Shown: positions 11,101-21,307 of the stretch, one piece after another
How positions within the stretch are numbered: the stretch's first letter is position 1
Layout of the letters: every line of letters begins with the position of its first letter
Assembly (NCBI GenBank): GCA_004194705.1
Contig: SADC01000318.1
Span: 434,001 to 498,000 of the forward strand
Direction of reading: 5' to 3'
Source of the DNA: Ditylenchus dipsaci
Lineage: Eukaryota; Nematoda; Chromadorea; Rhabditida; Anguinidae
DNA: 64,000 nt
Notes under the pieces: generated by a model
Databases searched by the model: none
What the model was told of the DNA's origin: nothing
The model's input: only the letters and a program-made list of their open reading frames with translations
Translations under genes and position numbers: made by a program

Positions 11101-14100
11101 CCGGCCCTCCAGCAATGGCCAAATTTTGGTCAACTGGTGTTCATGCATGATGGGGCTCCGCCACATTGGGGAATTGAGGTTCGAGTTCGTAGGTGGATTG
11201 GTCGGAATCCTGCACCAATCTTATGGGCACCTTTGAAAGGAATGGAAGGAGCGTCGAGACAAGATAAGAAACATTGTTGTTGATTTTTTGTTGAATTTGT
11301 TGAATAAATTTGTCGGTTTCCAGTAATTAAATAAAAATGTCCGTAACTTGGCTCAGAGTAATTAAACTGAGCCAATCTTTTTTTTAAACGAAATGGTAGA
11401 AACAGGCTTTCAAATGAGTTGTCGTACAAAAAATTTCAATGAATATAAAAAAGTTACGGGCAAAACAAATATGGGTAAAAAGTTGGATCACCCTGTACTT
11501 TCTTTCTCGGAAGAAAGATGATAATTTCAGGTGAAATTTCTGTTTTTCACACATTTTATACCGAAATAGTTCACCTTTTGCATTTTTTAGTAAGACTTTT
11601 ATTTTTTATATCATTATTCTCAACCATTTGAAATTCCACTTTGAAAGCTTAACATTACATATTAAAACCAAATAACCTGGAAGCTAGATAATTGAATAAT
11701 GATCACCGTAGTTATTCTGATGGAAACCCTCTCCCTATTAGTAAGCCCGCTGAAAAAACAGTGCACCGTTGGTCAGTGCGTCCAACAGTGCGGTGCAACT
11801 GCAGTCAAGGTTCAAAAACAGCATTGCAAACATAGTGTAATGATTATGTGCCAACTAAAACTAGCTAGCTACCCAGTCTCAGCAACTCAGCTGCCTCTTA
11901 CTCATAAGCAAAAGCCAGGTCGTCCAAAGAAAATGACCTCTGCTTTGCAAAGATAATTCAAAAAAAGATATCACAAATTATTAGCTGTTTTGAATTTCTT
12001 TTAAATGAAAAGCTTCCCGGTGAATTTTGCTGCTGATTCTGGAAAAACTGCTGGTGTCTGAAAAACCCGTTTTCATTATCTTCCGAAAACTATTGAAAAC
12101 CTGATACCGTATAACCTCTATTAATTAGGCACCCCCTCGTTCGAAATCGTGTTTGTGGCATTGTGTTTTTCACCCATTTTTTGGAAAGTTCTCTGAGGCA
12201 AGTCACCACTCCTTTTGTAGCTAATGAGATGAGCTATGAAATGATTGGTAACTTGCCTGAGAGAAGTGACCAAAAAGTGGGTCAAAAACACAATGCCACG
12301 AACACGTTTTTGAATTAGGGGGTGCCTAATTAATATAGGTTATACGGTATTCTGGACGCACTGACCAATGGTGCACTGTTTTTTCAGCGGGGTTACTAAT
12401 AAGGAGAGGGTTTATAAAAATGCAAAAGGTGAACTATTTCGGTATAAAATGTGTGAAAAAACAGAAATTTCACCTGAAATTAGCATCTTTCTTGCGACAA
12501 AAAAAGTACATTTCTTTTAAGAGAAGTTGCCCCCAAAAAAGGTTTATTTGCCCCAAAAAAAAGTAAATTTGCCCCAAAAAAAAGTATATTTGCCCCAAAA
12601 AAATAAATTTGCCCCAAGAAAAAGTATATTTGCCCGAAAAAAAATAAATTTGCCCTAAAGTGCATTTGCCCCAAAAAATGAATTTGCCCCCCAAAAAAGT
12701 ATATTTGCCCCAAAAAAAGTAAATTTGCCCGAATAAAAAGTATATTTGCCCCGAAAAAAAATAAATTTGCCCCAAAGTGCATTTGCCCCAAAAAAAAGTA
12801 AATTTGCCCCAAAAAAAAAGATTACCCATAGCAGGGTCGTGTGTGATTGTCGATCTCAAGTCCTATTCCCGTGTCTGCTCTGTTGTTTTTGATCATTAAT
12901 GTTAAACATAATAAATGATTAAAAAAATAATTTCGGAATAAAATAGGTGTCCCGCGCGCATTTGAATTTTCGACCCTACTAGCAAATAAACCATACCCAC
13001 CAAGATAAGCACCACAAAAATTGCGTTGTAAAATTTACGACCGTTAGATGAGAGAATGTGAACTGCAAAGATGAACTGCAATGAACTGCTACATCTTTAT
13101 GTGCTGCAAGATTTGTGCATGATTATTTGCACGTCAAGATTTGCGACGCAAGATTTTTAATGGGCGAAATTGCAGAGTGTTTCAAGAACGATTGGCAAAA
13201 TGGGAATCCTCGCAGTTTTTGGGACAAAGTGTGAAAACAGAACTGGCAAAAGCCTTCAAAATCGTTCCAAATCAGGGAAATCAAAGATTGAGCGCGAATC
13301 CTGCGTCGCAAATTTTGCAGTACACAATAATGAAGCGCGAATCTTCGTGCGCGAATGTTGCAGTTAAAATCTCACAGTTTCTCAAATTGCATTATAAAAT
13401 TATATGATTTTAAATCTTATTGCTCAGGTCTTGCCATGCCTTCCTGAAAATAATTTCAATGGATTCCTCGAAAGTTTTTGGCCCTATCAGTCAGTGAACT
13501 TAATGAAAAATAAATAATGTGTGCACCTAATAGGATTAGAACAGCTGATTGAGAGCGATGCGCATATAAAAGTCTCCCCCTCCTCTTAAGAAAAATTGGC
13601 GGGGACACGGTACTTTTTAGAGCACCATGCCGGTCGCCGGCAATGAGAATTATATTCGTTTCAATGCTCCCGGGACACGTCTTTATTGCGAAGATGTTGA
13701 GAATTCTTTTTAGTTTACTAATTATATCATCAGAAAACCCAGCCGGTATTGAGAATCAAATAAAAATATGACCCGATTTTTAAGGCACCAACAGAAAACA
13801 GGTTACTTTTTCCGTGTTGAAAAAAGGCAATTCTTTGCTCAAAACTCAAATTTTCCTGTTTTATCAGAAATCAATCCAAAAAATCCAAAACCAGAATCTA
13901 TAAATAAATAGACATGCAGTCAACACTTAAAGGGGCATGATCGTGCCCGATTGGAGAAAAAGGCGCGAACCAGCAGTTCTTTCCTTTCTCGATAAATTTT
14001 TACATTCGTTCTCGTCTAGATTTTTTAAGTTTTCTGTCTAGTTTTTAAAAGCAGTATAAGGTCATCTATATCAGATTTGACGCAGAACGAGTGAAAAATG

Positions 14101-14375
14101 GGACGATTCGAAAAATTCGAAAAAAACTGCTGGTTCGCGCCTTAACGCACGGGCATGCCCCTTTAAAAATTTACCAAATTAGTTTGGTCTGTCCATATAG
14201 AACCGTTGATATCTGTATCCAAGAGAACAGAAAATCCATTGGCCAGAGGTTGGTATCGATGTGCCCAGAATGTTGTGCCTCTCTGTTCATCTTTGTGTTT
14301 AGCTAGCCAGGATATTTGAACAGCACTTCCTGTTCCCCAGCTTATAAACAACAGGAATATAAATGGCAAAGACAT
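1879..14375 (-). CDS. Type I membrane glycoprotein, possibly GLMP-like (lysosomal), exons spread over 12.5 kb
   Basis: Gene model joining minus-strand exons 14175-14375, 8629-8718, 8417-8586, 7657-7775 and 1879-2150. It encodes a signal peptide, an ectodomain with several N-x-S/T sites (NGS, NVS, NIT, NNT), one membrane span near the C-terminus and a short tail. Length, a C-terminal TM, and local patterns resemble vertebrate GLMP/NCU-G1, a lysosomal glycoprotein: a TVLLKVEF..PIQP segment near the middle and an FVWTSSL..WLKYTLP segment before the TM. This is similarity recalled by eye, not an alignment. Phases agree for exons 1-3 once one T is added in a T6 run near 8535. The 8417-to-7775 join and the 7657-to-2150 join do not agree in phase, so a boundary is misplaced or at least one exon is missing between 2.2 and 7.6 kb. 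It could also be two genes. The introns are filled with transposons. Confidence 0.4.
2574..2813. mobile_element. Palindromic MITE with TTAGGTCGCGTCAGAAG ends
   Basis: Near-perfect terminal inverted repeats of about 80 bp: ATTAGGTCGCGTCAGAAG at 2574 and its complement at 2813, continuing through AATGAATATTTGTGGCACCG. The loop carries a second short inverted pair (AGTTGACC). No coding potential. Confidence 0.8.
3385..3935. repeat. Degenerate TTTAGTAGTCCAAT array interrupted by a palindromic element
   Basis: Repeats of the sentence AGTAGTCCAAT run from 3385 to 3500 and resume in the same orientation at about 3890-3935. Between them (3501-3892) lies an inverted-repeat element whose ends read TTAGGKGYATAGACGTTTC and whose arms are made of GTTTCTCGAAAATGAAAC units. 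The same sentence recurs at 5165-5235 and 5672-5695, again split by a MITE. Confidence 0.65.
4030..5110. mobile_element. GC-block palindromic repeat family, rearranged copy
   Basis: Holds the marks of a family seen four times: a GGGAATAAGGGCTGTATAG motif, the AGTGACTCTGGATGCAT segment, the GCGCATCTC..AGCCCC GC-rich block, and the terminal GGTTATCTCTTCCATCCG end near 5060. Two partial direct copies (4046-4290 and 4430-4700) precede the terminal half (4700-5110). A fragment recurs at 5705-5890. The short ORFs here are reading frames of the repeat. Confidence 0.55.
5241..5670. mobile_element. Pogo/Tc1-like MITE, inner word ATATAGTGGCCCCC
   Basis: Ends CAGTCAAACCTCGATATAG at 5241 and the exact complement at 5670, flanked by TA on both sides (5239-5240, 5671-5672). 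The arms are inverted over about 200 bp each, so the whole 430 bp can fold. No transposase. It is inserted within the TAGTCCAAT array. Confidence 0.85.
5890..7590. other. AT-rich stretch with low-complexity TTAAAGTTTAAATTG runs; no clear gene
   Basis: From 6180 to 6520 and again 7430-7610 the sequence repeats phrases such as GGGTTAAGTTTAAATTG and complements, probably a degenerate satellite. A possible small plus-strand exon lies at 6721-6780 (acceptor TTGTCCTCAG, donor GTAAGTCC, frame ITPRILSLLVIAPIYSFHP), which recalls the P-I-Y motif of TMEM184-type membrane proteins but is too short to trust. The GLMP-like gene may have an undetected exon here. Confidence 0.3.
7657..7775 (-). CDS. Ectodomain exon of the GLMP-like gene
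   Basis: Acceptor ATTTTCAG before 7775 and donor GTAAAA after 7657. The single open frame reads INGKFVWTSSLHANSKSW then LKYTLPMLQKTVLTTPQAF. The exon sits directly beside a pogo-type MITE (7791-8283) that fills the intron towards the previous exon. The incoming phase needs one base from the upstream exon, which the simplest donor at 8416 does not supply. Confidence 0.5.
7791..8283. mobile_element. Degenerate pogo-like MITE with a second one nested in it
   Basis: Outer ends CAGTTACTCCTCGATATAA and CTATATCGAGGTTCGACTG are inverted copies. Nested inside at 7951-8137 is a younger element with ends CAGTCAACTCCCGATTTAG, TA on both sides and the inner word GTGTACAC, almost perfectly palindromic. 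Order of insertion is therefore visible. Confidence 0.75.
8417..8718 (-). CDS. Two ectodomain exons of the GLMP-like gene
   Basis: Exon 8629-8718 (acceptor ATATTTTAG) has exactly 30 codons and reads SFQIDHVINVSGMALTEAEI. A 42 bp intron (8587-8628, GTTCGA..TTTCAG) separates it from exon 8417-8586, which starts KAIDWANQYTPANQISDF and, after one missing T in a T6 run, continues FGNPNITLTNNTVLLKVEF and ends ..PWELMLLFQ before GTAGAT. Three sequons are visible. The two exons share phase, strand and a minimal intron, so they belong together with good confidence. Confidence 0.6.
8765..9140. repeat. SINE-like dispersed repeat with a tRNA B-box
   Basis: Starts near a B-box-like GTTCGACTACC and continues with TTATCAGCGCAAGGTTTCA and a ..GCTTTCATTTAAGC.. 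tail. Clear relatives lie at 25950-26330 (+), 26710-26960 (inverted) and 60880-61260 (inverted), so this is a multi-copy family of about 370 bp. Confidence 0.6.
9151..10348 (-). mobile_element. Mariner-family transposon, defective
   Basis: Inverted ends TTGGGTTGGTCCATAAGTTC at 9151 and the matching complement at 10348, flanked by TA at 9149-9150 and 10349-10350, the mariner target. On the minus strand the C-terminal transposase part spans 9535-9179: HDNATQH holds the second catalytic Asp, and the family signature YSPDLAPTDYELFRSL holds the third with DD34D-like spacing. N-terminal pieces (YARQLKQVYGEQAP, WLKLFREGRKRVDD) lie around 9900-9730. The centre (about 9536-9735) is replaced by a GCTTCGCG-rich repeat, and the first catalytic Asp region is lost. 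Non-autonomous. Confidence 0.85.
9179..9535 (-). pseudogene. Mariner transposase, C-terminal catalytic fragment
   Basis: About 118 residues with the conserved HDNATQHKAK and PAYSPDLAPTDYELF blocks of mariner transposases, which cut and rejoin DNA at TA sites through a DDD triad. The first Asp and the HTH domain are not joined to it because the middle of the gene is replaced by foreign repeats. Lies inside the element at 9151-10348, within an intron-like space of the minus-strand membrane-protein gene. Confidence 0.8.
10362..10530. mobile_element. Pogo-like MITE, inner word CCGCCACC
   Basis: Ends CAGTCAAACCTCGGTAATCC and the complement closing in GGTTTGACTG, followed by TA. 169 bp, arms palindromic, no coding sequence. 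It abuts the next composite element directly. Confidence 0.75.
10757..11495. mobile_element. Palindromic Tc1/mariner-like element with two transposase pieces in opposite orientation
   Basis: Ends CAGGGTGATCCAAC and complement, TA on each side. The arms are inverted over 200-250 bp each. The middle holds N-terminal transposase sequence on the minus strand (about 11090-10985, MSIRRASNGIGLGYGTVQ then RILTEDLAFHPYK, an HTH block) and C-terminal sequence on the plus strand (11140-11250, MHDGAPPHWGIEVR with the D-G-A-P-P-H block, then RWIGRNPAPILWAPL). The two halves are head to head, so no protein can be made. Confidence 0.7.
11699..11956 (+). pseudogene. Putative MULE transposase remnant (SWIM-like zinc finger)
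   Basis: 85-residue ORF with Cys-rich CTVGQCVQQCGATAVKVQ, the spacing HCKH and an AT-hook-like KPGRPKKM tail. This order is seen at the C-terminus of several Mutator-like transposases and their domesticated relatives. No DDE core is present. Short and not verified by comparison. Confidence 0.3.
12105..12349. mobile_element. MITE with TACCGTATAACCTCTATTAA ends
   Basis: Inverted ends TACCGTATAACCTCTATTAA and complement, followed by GGCACCCCCT / AGGGGGTGCC. Belongs to the TACCGTAT..CTCTA series also at 26430, 29750, 54906 and 58809. Nested within the composite element. Confidence 0.75.
12836..13926. other. Non-coding, with decayed repeat pieces
   Basis: Around 13140-13380 there is a remnant of the pogo-like MITEs (phrases GGGAATCCTCGCAGTTTTTG and GAAAACAGAACTGGCAAAAG). 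At 13430-13570 lies an inverted copy of the SINE-like family also at 60670-60830 (shared AATTTCAATGGATTCCTC). No splice-bounded open frame was found. Confidence 0.5.
13927..14167. mobile_element. Palindromic MITE with TTAAAGGGGCATG ends
   Basis: Left TTAAAGGGGCATGATCGTGC, right complement ending GGGCATGCCCCTTTAA. Inner arms share GGCGCGAACCAGCAG and CTGCTGGTTCGCGCC. Relatives: 21308-21550, 22638-22826, 56845-57062, 59902-60105 and probably 63440-63605. It ends about 8 bp from the donor of the signal-peptide exon. Confidence 0.8.
14175..14375 (-). CDS. First exon of the GLMP-like gene: signal peptide
   Basis: The ATG at 14375 opens MSLPFIFLLFISWGTGSA, a clear signal peptide, followed by VQISWLAKHKDEQRGTTFWA and a glycosylation-type NGS. 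The exon ends ..SIWTDQTNL with a GTAAAT donor at 14174, phase 0, 67 codons. No other minus-strand methionine nearby gives a better leader. It abuts a palindromic MITE (13927-14167) immediately downstream in the intron. Confidence 0.6.
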
Positions 14376-15280
14376 GGTTGATGATAAAAACCAATTTAAT
14401 AATAAATTTCGAGAATTGTTTTGATTAATTCATCACCACCTGCTAGACACACAGGAAGGTGTGTGTACGGAAAGGACAATTCAATCAATTCCTGCTGCCT
14501 TTTGTGGAATAAGGTGAGGCAAAATATGAACCAGAGAATGCAAAATGTTGGCAGCTTAGTATTGAACAGAGAAACCCGCTAGAATGACTAACAAGTAGAT
14601 AGGTGAAAAAAAAAGTCAAACGTGCATCCTCATTTGTCGTGCCGCAAATGTCAATCTGCAATTCTTCGGTCCGCAAATGTCGCGTACGCCGATGTCGTTC
14701 CGCAAATGTCATTCCGCTAAAGTCGGGCCGCTAACGTCAGTCTGCAAAATATCAAGTCCGCCATTGTCCGTCCGCGAAGCCAGAACCGCGAATGTCACCA
14801 TCATATATCTTCTAGTGCCTTCTAGATATAGCTTGGAATAAGGTTGTATAATTCTCCGAAAAAATAAAAATCGGAGAATTCTCCGAGAATTCTCTCGAGT
14901 ATATGGAGGATTTAATAAGGAAAAAATGGAAATTCCGGAGCATTTCGGAGAATTCTCCGGAGAATTCTCCGAAATTCCGGAGAATTGTACAACCCTAGCT
15001 TGGAATCTATCTTTGAAACGAAACCAAAATTCTACTTTTGCTTAAATTTCTTCACCTCAGAAGCGGTAGTAAAAGTAAGGGTGGGCAATCACATACATTT
15101 TTCCCAACTATTTTTGAGCTGTAATTCCCATACTTGGGCCATACGTGGAATCAGGTAGAAAAAAAATCCGCGCATTTGCGTGTGAATAACCACACATTTT
15201 TTCCTTCTTTTTAACACTAGAATACCCGACTGTAAGTTCAACTAGCTGGCAGTTAAAAAAACCGGTTGCAGTGACGAATC
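14376..15280. repeat. Short-word arrays: CCGCAAATGTC and GGAGAATTCTCC
   Basis: 14635-14805 repeats a sentence CCGCAAATGTCnnT about ten times with drift (ratio of words such as CCGCTAAAGTC, CCGCCATTGTC). 14843-15000 is a palindromic element with TIR GTTGTAYAATTCTCCG and internal GGAGAATTCTCC palindromes. No gene seen in 15000-15280. Confidence 0.6.
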
Positions 15281-16110
15281 CACCCCCAAGAGGAGTGATC
15301 AGGTGGAGGATATAACATCATATTCGTGTCGTCCCGATTTCATGAGAAAGCCGGCTGTTTTTTTAATTCTGAGAAAAAAAATTTGGATCCACAGGGGTGT
15401 TTCATGGTTTTTAGTCGAAATTTGAAAAATTTGAATTGGCGCCTTTTGAATCTTAAAGGGATTAGGGGCTGTATAGGGAGGGAAGGGAATAAAAGGAGGC
15501 CACTTTTATGACAGAACGATAGAAAAGTAAATATATGTATTCTTCGACTGCCTCACCATGTTTTTCAACTGGGCCGTGGCAAAAAGAGACTCTATACGCA
15601 TTTTTAATCAAGAGTACTTCTCGGAATCATGTGTACGATAAGTGAGTGCGCGCATCTCTAACTCTCAAGCCCCTGCGCCCCCATCGGGGGCCCAGGGGGC
15701 TTGGGGCTTGGAGTTGAGACGCGCACACACCACATACCTTAGACACAAATCACTCGAAAGTGACTCTGGATGCATAAAAATGTATGCATACCAGAGTTTA
15801 TTTATGCGGTAGGCCCCAGTATTCAAAACTATGTTCAACATCTTCTTGTTAGTGGGCCCTGTGTGATTAGTGGCCCCCTTTTATTTCCTTCCCCTCCTAT
15901 ACAGCCCTTAATCCCTTTAAATTCAAAAGGCGCGAAATTGAATTTTTCAAATTTTGACTAAAAAACCATGATACCCCCCTGTGGTTCGAAAAAAATTTTT
16001 TTCTCAGAATCAAAAAAAACGCGCGGCTTTCTCATGAAATCGGGTCGAGAAATACGAATATGATGTTATCTCCTCCACCTTATCACTCCCCGCGGGGGAG
16101 GGGTTCTGAA
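15281..16110. mobile_element. GC-block palindromic element, full copy
   Basis: Left end GGAGTGATCAGGTGGAGG, then CCCGATTTCATGAGAAAGCC; the right end repeats both in inverted form (GGCTTTCTCATGAAATCGGG, 16025-16045). Central GC palindrome AGCCCCTGCGCCCCC..GGGGGC at about 15660-15710. About 830 bp, non-coding. Same family at 32195-33050. Confidence 0.75.
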
Positions 16111-16114
16111 CTAA

Positions 16115-17788
16115 AGCCAAAAACCTGCTGAGCACGAATATCGCAAAATCAGGCCTCCCCGCTAGAGTACAATGCCCAGAATTACCGCGATTCTCACAGA
16201 TACTCATTGAATATCAGGTGGTTTTTTCTTCAGGCTGGTGAGCAGTGGACTCATTGAGTCAGCATTTTATTTTATGCTCATTAGAAAGCCCTTTGTCTGA
16301 GCTTTCTGATGGTATTTCGTTTGCGTACATTCGAAAATATTATCGTAAGTAAGAAATCAAAAGAATCAAATAAAACCATTTTGAAAAATTTGCGATTTTT
16401 CTAAAAGCATGACAAATTTTCGCACTCTGGCCGTTTATCTGCTCGATACCTGGTCATTACATGTAGAAAAATTCAAGAACTACAACATAGGCGGAAAAAA
16501 TCACAACAAATTGAACAAAAGTCACTCAGAAAATACACGAGTAGAAATAAACCAGCTGTTTTCCTGGTATCGAAATTTGAAGGGTACCTGGTTCGGCATA
16601 TTTCTGGTTGATTTGCTGAAAAAATTGAGCGCAAAATATAGAAAAATGATCAGCAGGAAAATGCAACAGAACCAGTTCAAATACTCACTAAACGACAAGC
16701 AAATATCACAAAATTCAAGCCGAAACAATTTGACACCAAAACCATACCAAAAACTAGGGGCTTTCGGACGAAAATTCAGGTGGCTGTGGTTTGGTTTTGT
16801 AATTTTCTCAGAATTTTATAGGGTATTTCCTGAAAATTAAAATATCACGTGATAGATCACGAAAAACTGCATCCGATACAATGGTTATATCACAGGTGAA
16901 ACTCTGTCTTTCCACTTTTGAGAGGGTCGAAGAAGTGTGGTGGCAGAATCGTCCACCCGTGACCAAGCTGCCACCACAATTCTTCAACCCTCTCAAAAAG
17001 CGGAAAAACAGAGCTTCACCTGTGATCTAACACTTGTATATGGTGCAGTTTTTATGCTCTATCACTTGATATTTTAATTTTCAGAAAATGCCCTATAAAA
17101 TTTTGAGAAGATTACGAAACCAAGCCATGGACACCTGAATTTTCGTCAAAAAACCCTGGTTTTTTAATTGTCAAATTGTTTTGGCTAAATTTCCTAAAAT
17201 TGGCTTGTTGTCCTGCGAGCCCTTGCACTATTTGTGCTGCATTTTTCAAGCTGATCATTTTTCTATATAGCAATCTCAGTCCTCTTCAGAAAGTAAGCCA
17301 GGAATATGCCAAAACCAGGTATCCTTCAAATTTCGATACCAGGAAAACAGCTGGTTTTATTTCTTCTCGTGTATTTTCCGAGTGACTTTTGTTCAATTTG
17401 TTGTGATTTTTTCCGCCTATGTTGTAGTTCTTGAATTTTCTACATGTAATGACCAGGTATCGAGCAGATAAACAGCCAGAATGCAGACATTTCTCATGCT
17501 TTTAGAAAAATCGTAAATTTTTCAAAATGGTTTTATTTGATTCTTCTGATTTTTTACTTACGATAATATTTTCGAATGTAGGCAAACGAAATACCATCAG
17601 AAAGCTTAGACAAAGGGCTTTCTAATGAGCATAAAATAAAATGCTGAACACTATGAGTCCACTGCTCACCAGCCTGAAGAAAAAACCACCCGATATTCAA
17701 TGAGTCTCTGTGAGAATTGCGGTAATTCTGGGCATTGTACTCTAGCGGGAGGCCTGATTTCGCGATATTCGTGCCCAGCAGGTTTTTT
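16115..17788. mobile_element. Long palindrome, about 1.67 kb
   Basis: Arms 16115-16870 and 17035-17788 are inverted copies, starting AAAACCTGCTGRGCACGAAT on the left and closing with the complement on the right. The centre (16880-17030) carries a second hairpin with GTGGTGGCAG and CTGCCACCAC. The ORF of 143 codons at 16409 lies in an arm and has no recognisable domain. Arms differ by scattered substitutions and indels. Confidence 0.75.
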
Positions 17789-20047
17789 ACTGCCAGGTAG
17801 TCGAACGTTACAGTCGGATATTCTAGTGTTAAATTTTTGTGAATTTTTGTTTTAAGGCCGTTCGTACATAACTTTAGCACATGTTTTTTTGGAAACGCGT
17901 ACCAGACCTTTCTTACGATCAACTACTGAAAAAATATTTAAGCAATAACAAGGATAAGGCTAACTTCAATTGCAAAATTATGGGTTGCTTTGTGACATTT
18001 CATTATTCACACCATTATATTTTAAAAGCCACTTTTTATTTTCGCGTAAATTTCTAGGCCTATCCTAACAAACAATCAAATTTTGAATTCCGCTCAAGAC
18101 GAAAAGTATTTGAATCCTTAAAAAATCTTAAAAATTTTAAGTTTAAAAATTTATTGTCTTGAGCGGAATTCAAAATTTGAAAGTATATTTCTACTTTAAA
18201 GAGCGCTTTTATAAGCAACTTGACTACGCTAAACACGAATCCGGCGTCAGATTTGTTAGTTTGACTAGAAAAGAAAGAGTTTCACGTCAAAATGGTTTCA
18301 GGATAAATTTTTGATTTTCTTTGGACTTTTGCTTAACACTCCAAACTCGTATTTTCAATTGCTTCAGAGCTATATGTGGTGCAGTTTTTCTTGCTCTGTA
18401 GAATAGTGTATAACAACAATCGAATGAACCGCCTTAACACACCTATTTTTGCATCTCCAAGTGTCAACAACGGTTTTTAAAAAATGACATGATTTTTTCT
18501 TTTGCCCGAAAATCTAAAATTTTAAAACCGTAAATGTCTAAACGATATACCATTAGAAAGCTCTTTTCATGCTTTATCGAACAAGTCATGATTTGTTGGC
18601 AGTCGATTATAAAATGACTTGGACAAATGGACTTGAACGTAATAAAAATTTCGAAAATGTGAAAATTTTAAAATGGCGTTTTTACCCGACTTTCAAATAT
18701 CCAACCACCCATAGTGTATTTATCAGAAATGGTTAGCATGAAATTCTGATTTCAACGGACCTAAAGTGCCGCTCGCGTGTTTGAGTGTTAATTGAAAAAA
18801 ATCGTAGCGAGGAGATAATAGGAACAGGGTTTTCTAAAAACAGGTGAACAAACTTAAAACTTATATTCTCATGTCAATGATATGATACCAAAAAGCAATA
18901 AATGTGACGCTCAAATTGCTTTAATTAATTTTAAAGAAATCGTATTTGACCGGCAATTACCCTGCCCGTCTCCACGGAGACTCTCTTTTTCCGCCCCTTA
19001 TCTAAATCTATTAGCTAAAGCCTACTAAAGAAGCGTCGGGAAATCAGAGAAATTACAGCCACTTCTATCCCGATCTCATAAATATTTCGGCTGTTTTGCA
19101 ATATGAAAAAAAGATCGAATCCTCATGTAAAATTAATTTTTTTTATTACACATACTACTACTTTTTTGTCTGTTAATCTTAGTGTACTGTATCGTTTGGA
19201 CGAAATAATATGTATATGAGACAAAAATGGCTAGCATATTGATGCACCTTGAATTGTACAAGAAAATAAATAAAACCTACTCATAGAAAATTTCACCACG
19301 CGAAAAACAAGGGTGGTAAAATGCGTGATGAAAAATCGTGGGACTTTGTTTCACTACCGTGGGAAAAAAGTGTGGAAAGACCACGCATTTCCGTGGGAAT
19401 TATTTTACTACGCAAACGTGGGTAATCCCACGGATATGTGTGGATATCCCACGTCTCCGCTTTCTTTTATTGAGTGTTTGAGCTCAAATGGAGGCCTACG
19501 ATGTGCTGAGTACGATAACACCAAATTTGGCCACTTTTTGTAGGTAATTCGCCGAGCTGTGGCCCCCCGAAGTTCAATATTAAAAAAAACAAGTACATTT
19601 TTATAACAATTTATACTTAATAAAAATTTGACGACGCATGATCATTTAAAAGCATATTCAACGCAAAATAGTGGTGTTTTTGTGCTTGATAGAAAAAGCA
19701 ATTTATTTTGCGTTGAATTGGCTTTTAAATGATTGTGCATCAAAAAAATTTAAAATTTTGATTAAATATACAATCTGTTAGGAATTTTAGCAAAAAGTTG
19801 TTTTAAAAAAATCAGCATTTAATATAATATCGGGGGGAGGGGCTATAAAACCGAGTACCGCCAAAGTCGCACTGAAATTTAGGATGGGGCAAGTCGATTT
19901 CCGATGTTTATAATAAATGCTTTTATGCAATTGACTCGAAAGTTTCGAGTCAATTTCGAGTCGAAACTCGAAATTTCCGAGTTTAGCCCGACTATTTTCA
20001 ACATTTACTACAAATATCTCATCTAGCAGGCAAATAATCTACTTTAT
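17789..20047. repeat. Non-coding region with dispersed repeats
   Basis: 18040-18180 contains an inverted pair around TTTTGAATTCCGCTCAAGAC; relatives of this and of the following 18200-18300 segment occur near 50855-50990. 19290-19480 repeats the word CGTGGGA many times. 19555-19850 is a palindromic element with GGCCCCCCGA and TCGGGGGGAGGGGC ends and an inner pair AAAGCATATTCAACGCAAAA / complement. No splice-bounded exon was found. Confidence 0.5.
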
Positions 20048-21159
<1,112 letters not shown>

Positions 21160-21307
21160 GAAGATTCAAAAAAATATTGGTTGTGTCCATAGTCATGTTG
21201 ACCCCTGAGGGGCAACATTCTTTTGAACTGCCAAAATATCTATTTCTAAGGGAAAAGTGCAAAATCAAATATTTTAGACCACCCCTCAACTTTTTGAGCT
21301 CTACAAG

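Larger units (their letters stand above)
10533..12835. mobile_element. Composite palindromic element with GGGGCAAA minisatellite arms (MULE-like)
   Basis: Both ends read AGCAGGG..GTAATCTTTTT (right end inverted), followed inward by arrays of a unit like GGGGCAAATTTACTTTTTT: 10546-10742 in plus sense and 12524-12822 in the opposite sense. Further inward, 11515-11800 and 12350-12480 are again inverted (a CAAAAGGTGAACTATTTCGG phrase and a CAGTGCACCGTTGGTCAGTG phrase). The unique part, 11699-11956, encodes CGATAVKVQKQHCKHSVMI then KQKPGRPKKMTSALQ, suggestive of a SWIM zinc finger (C..C-x-H) and the basic tail of Mutator-like transposases. Two other elements are nested inside. Assignment to MULEs is inference. 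Confidence 0.5.

Noticed and set aside
16409..16840. 143-codon ORF as a gene
   Set aside because: It lies in one arm of the 1.67 kb palindrome and its counterpart in the other arm is broken. Asn/Lys-rich composition reflects AT-richness.
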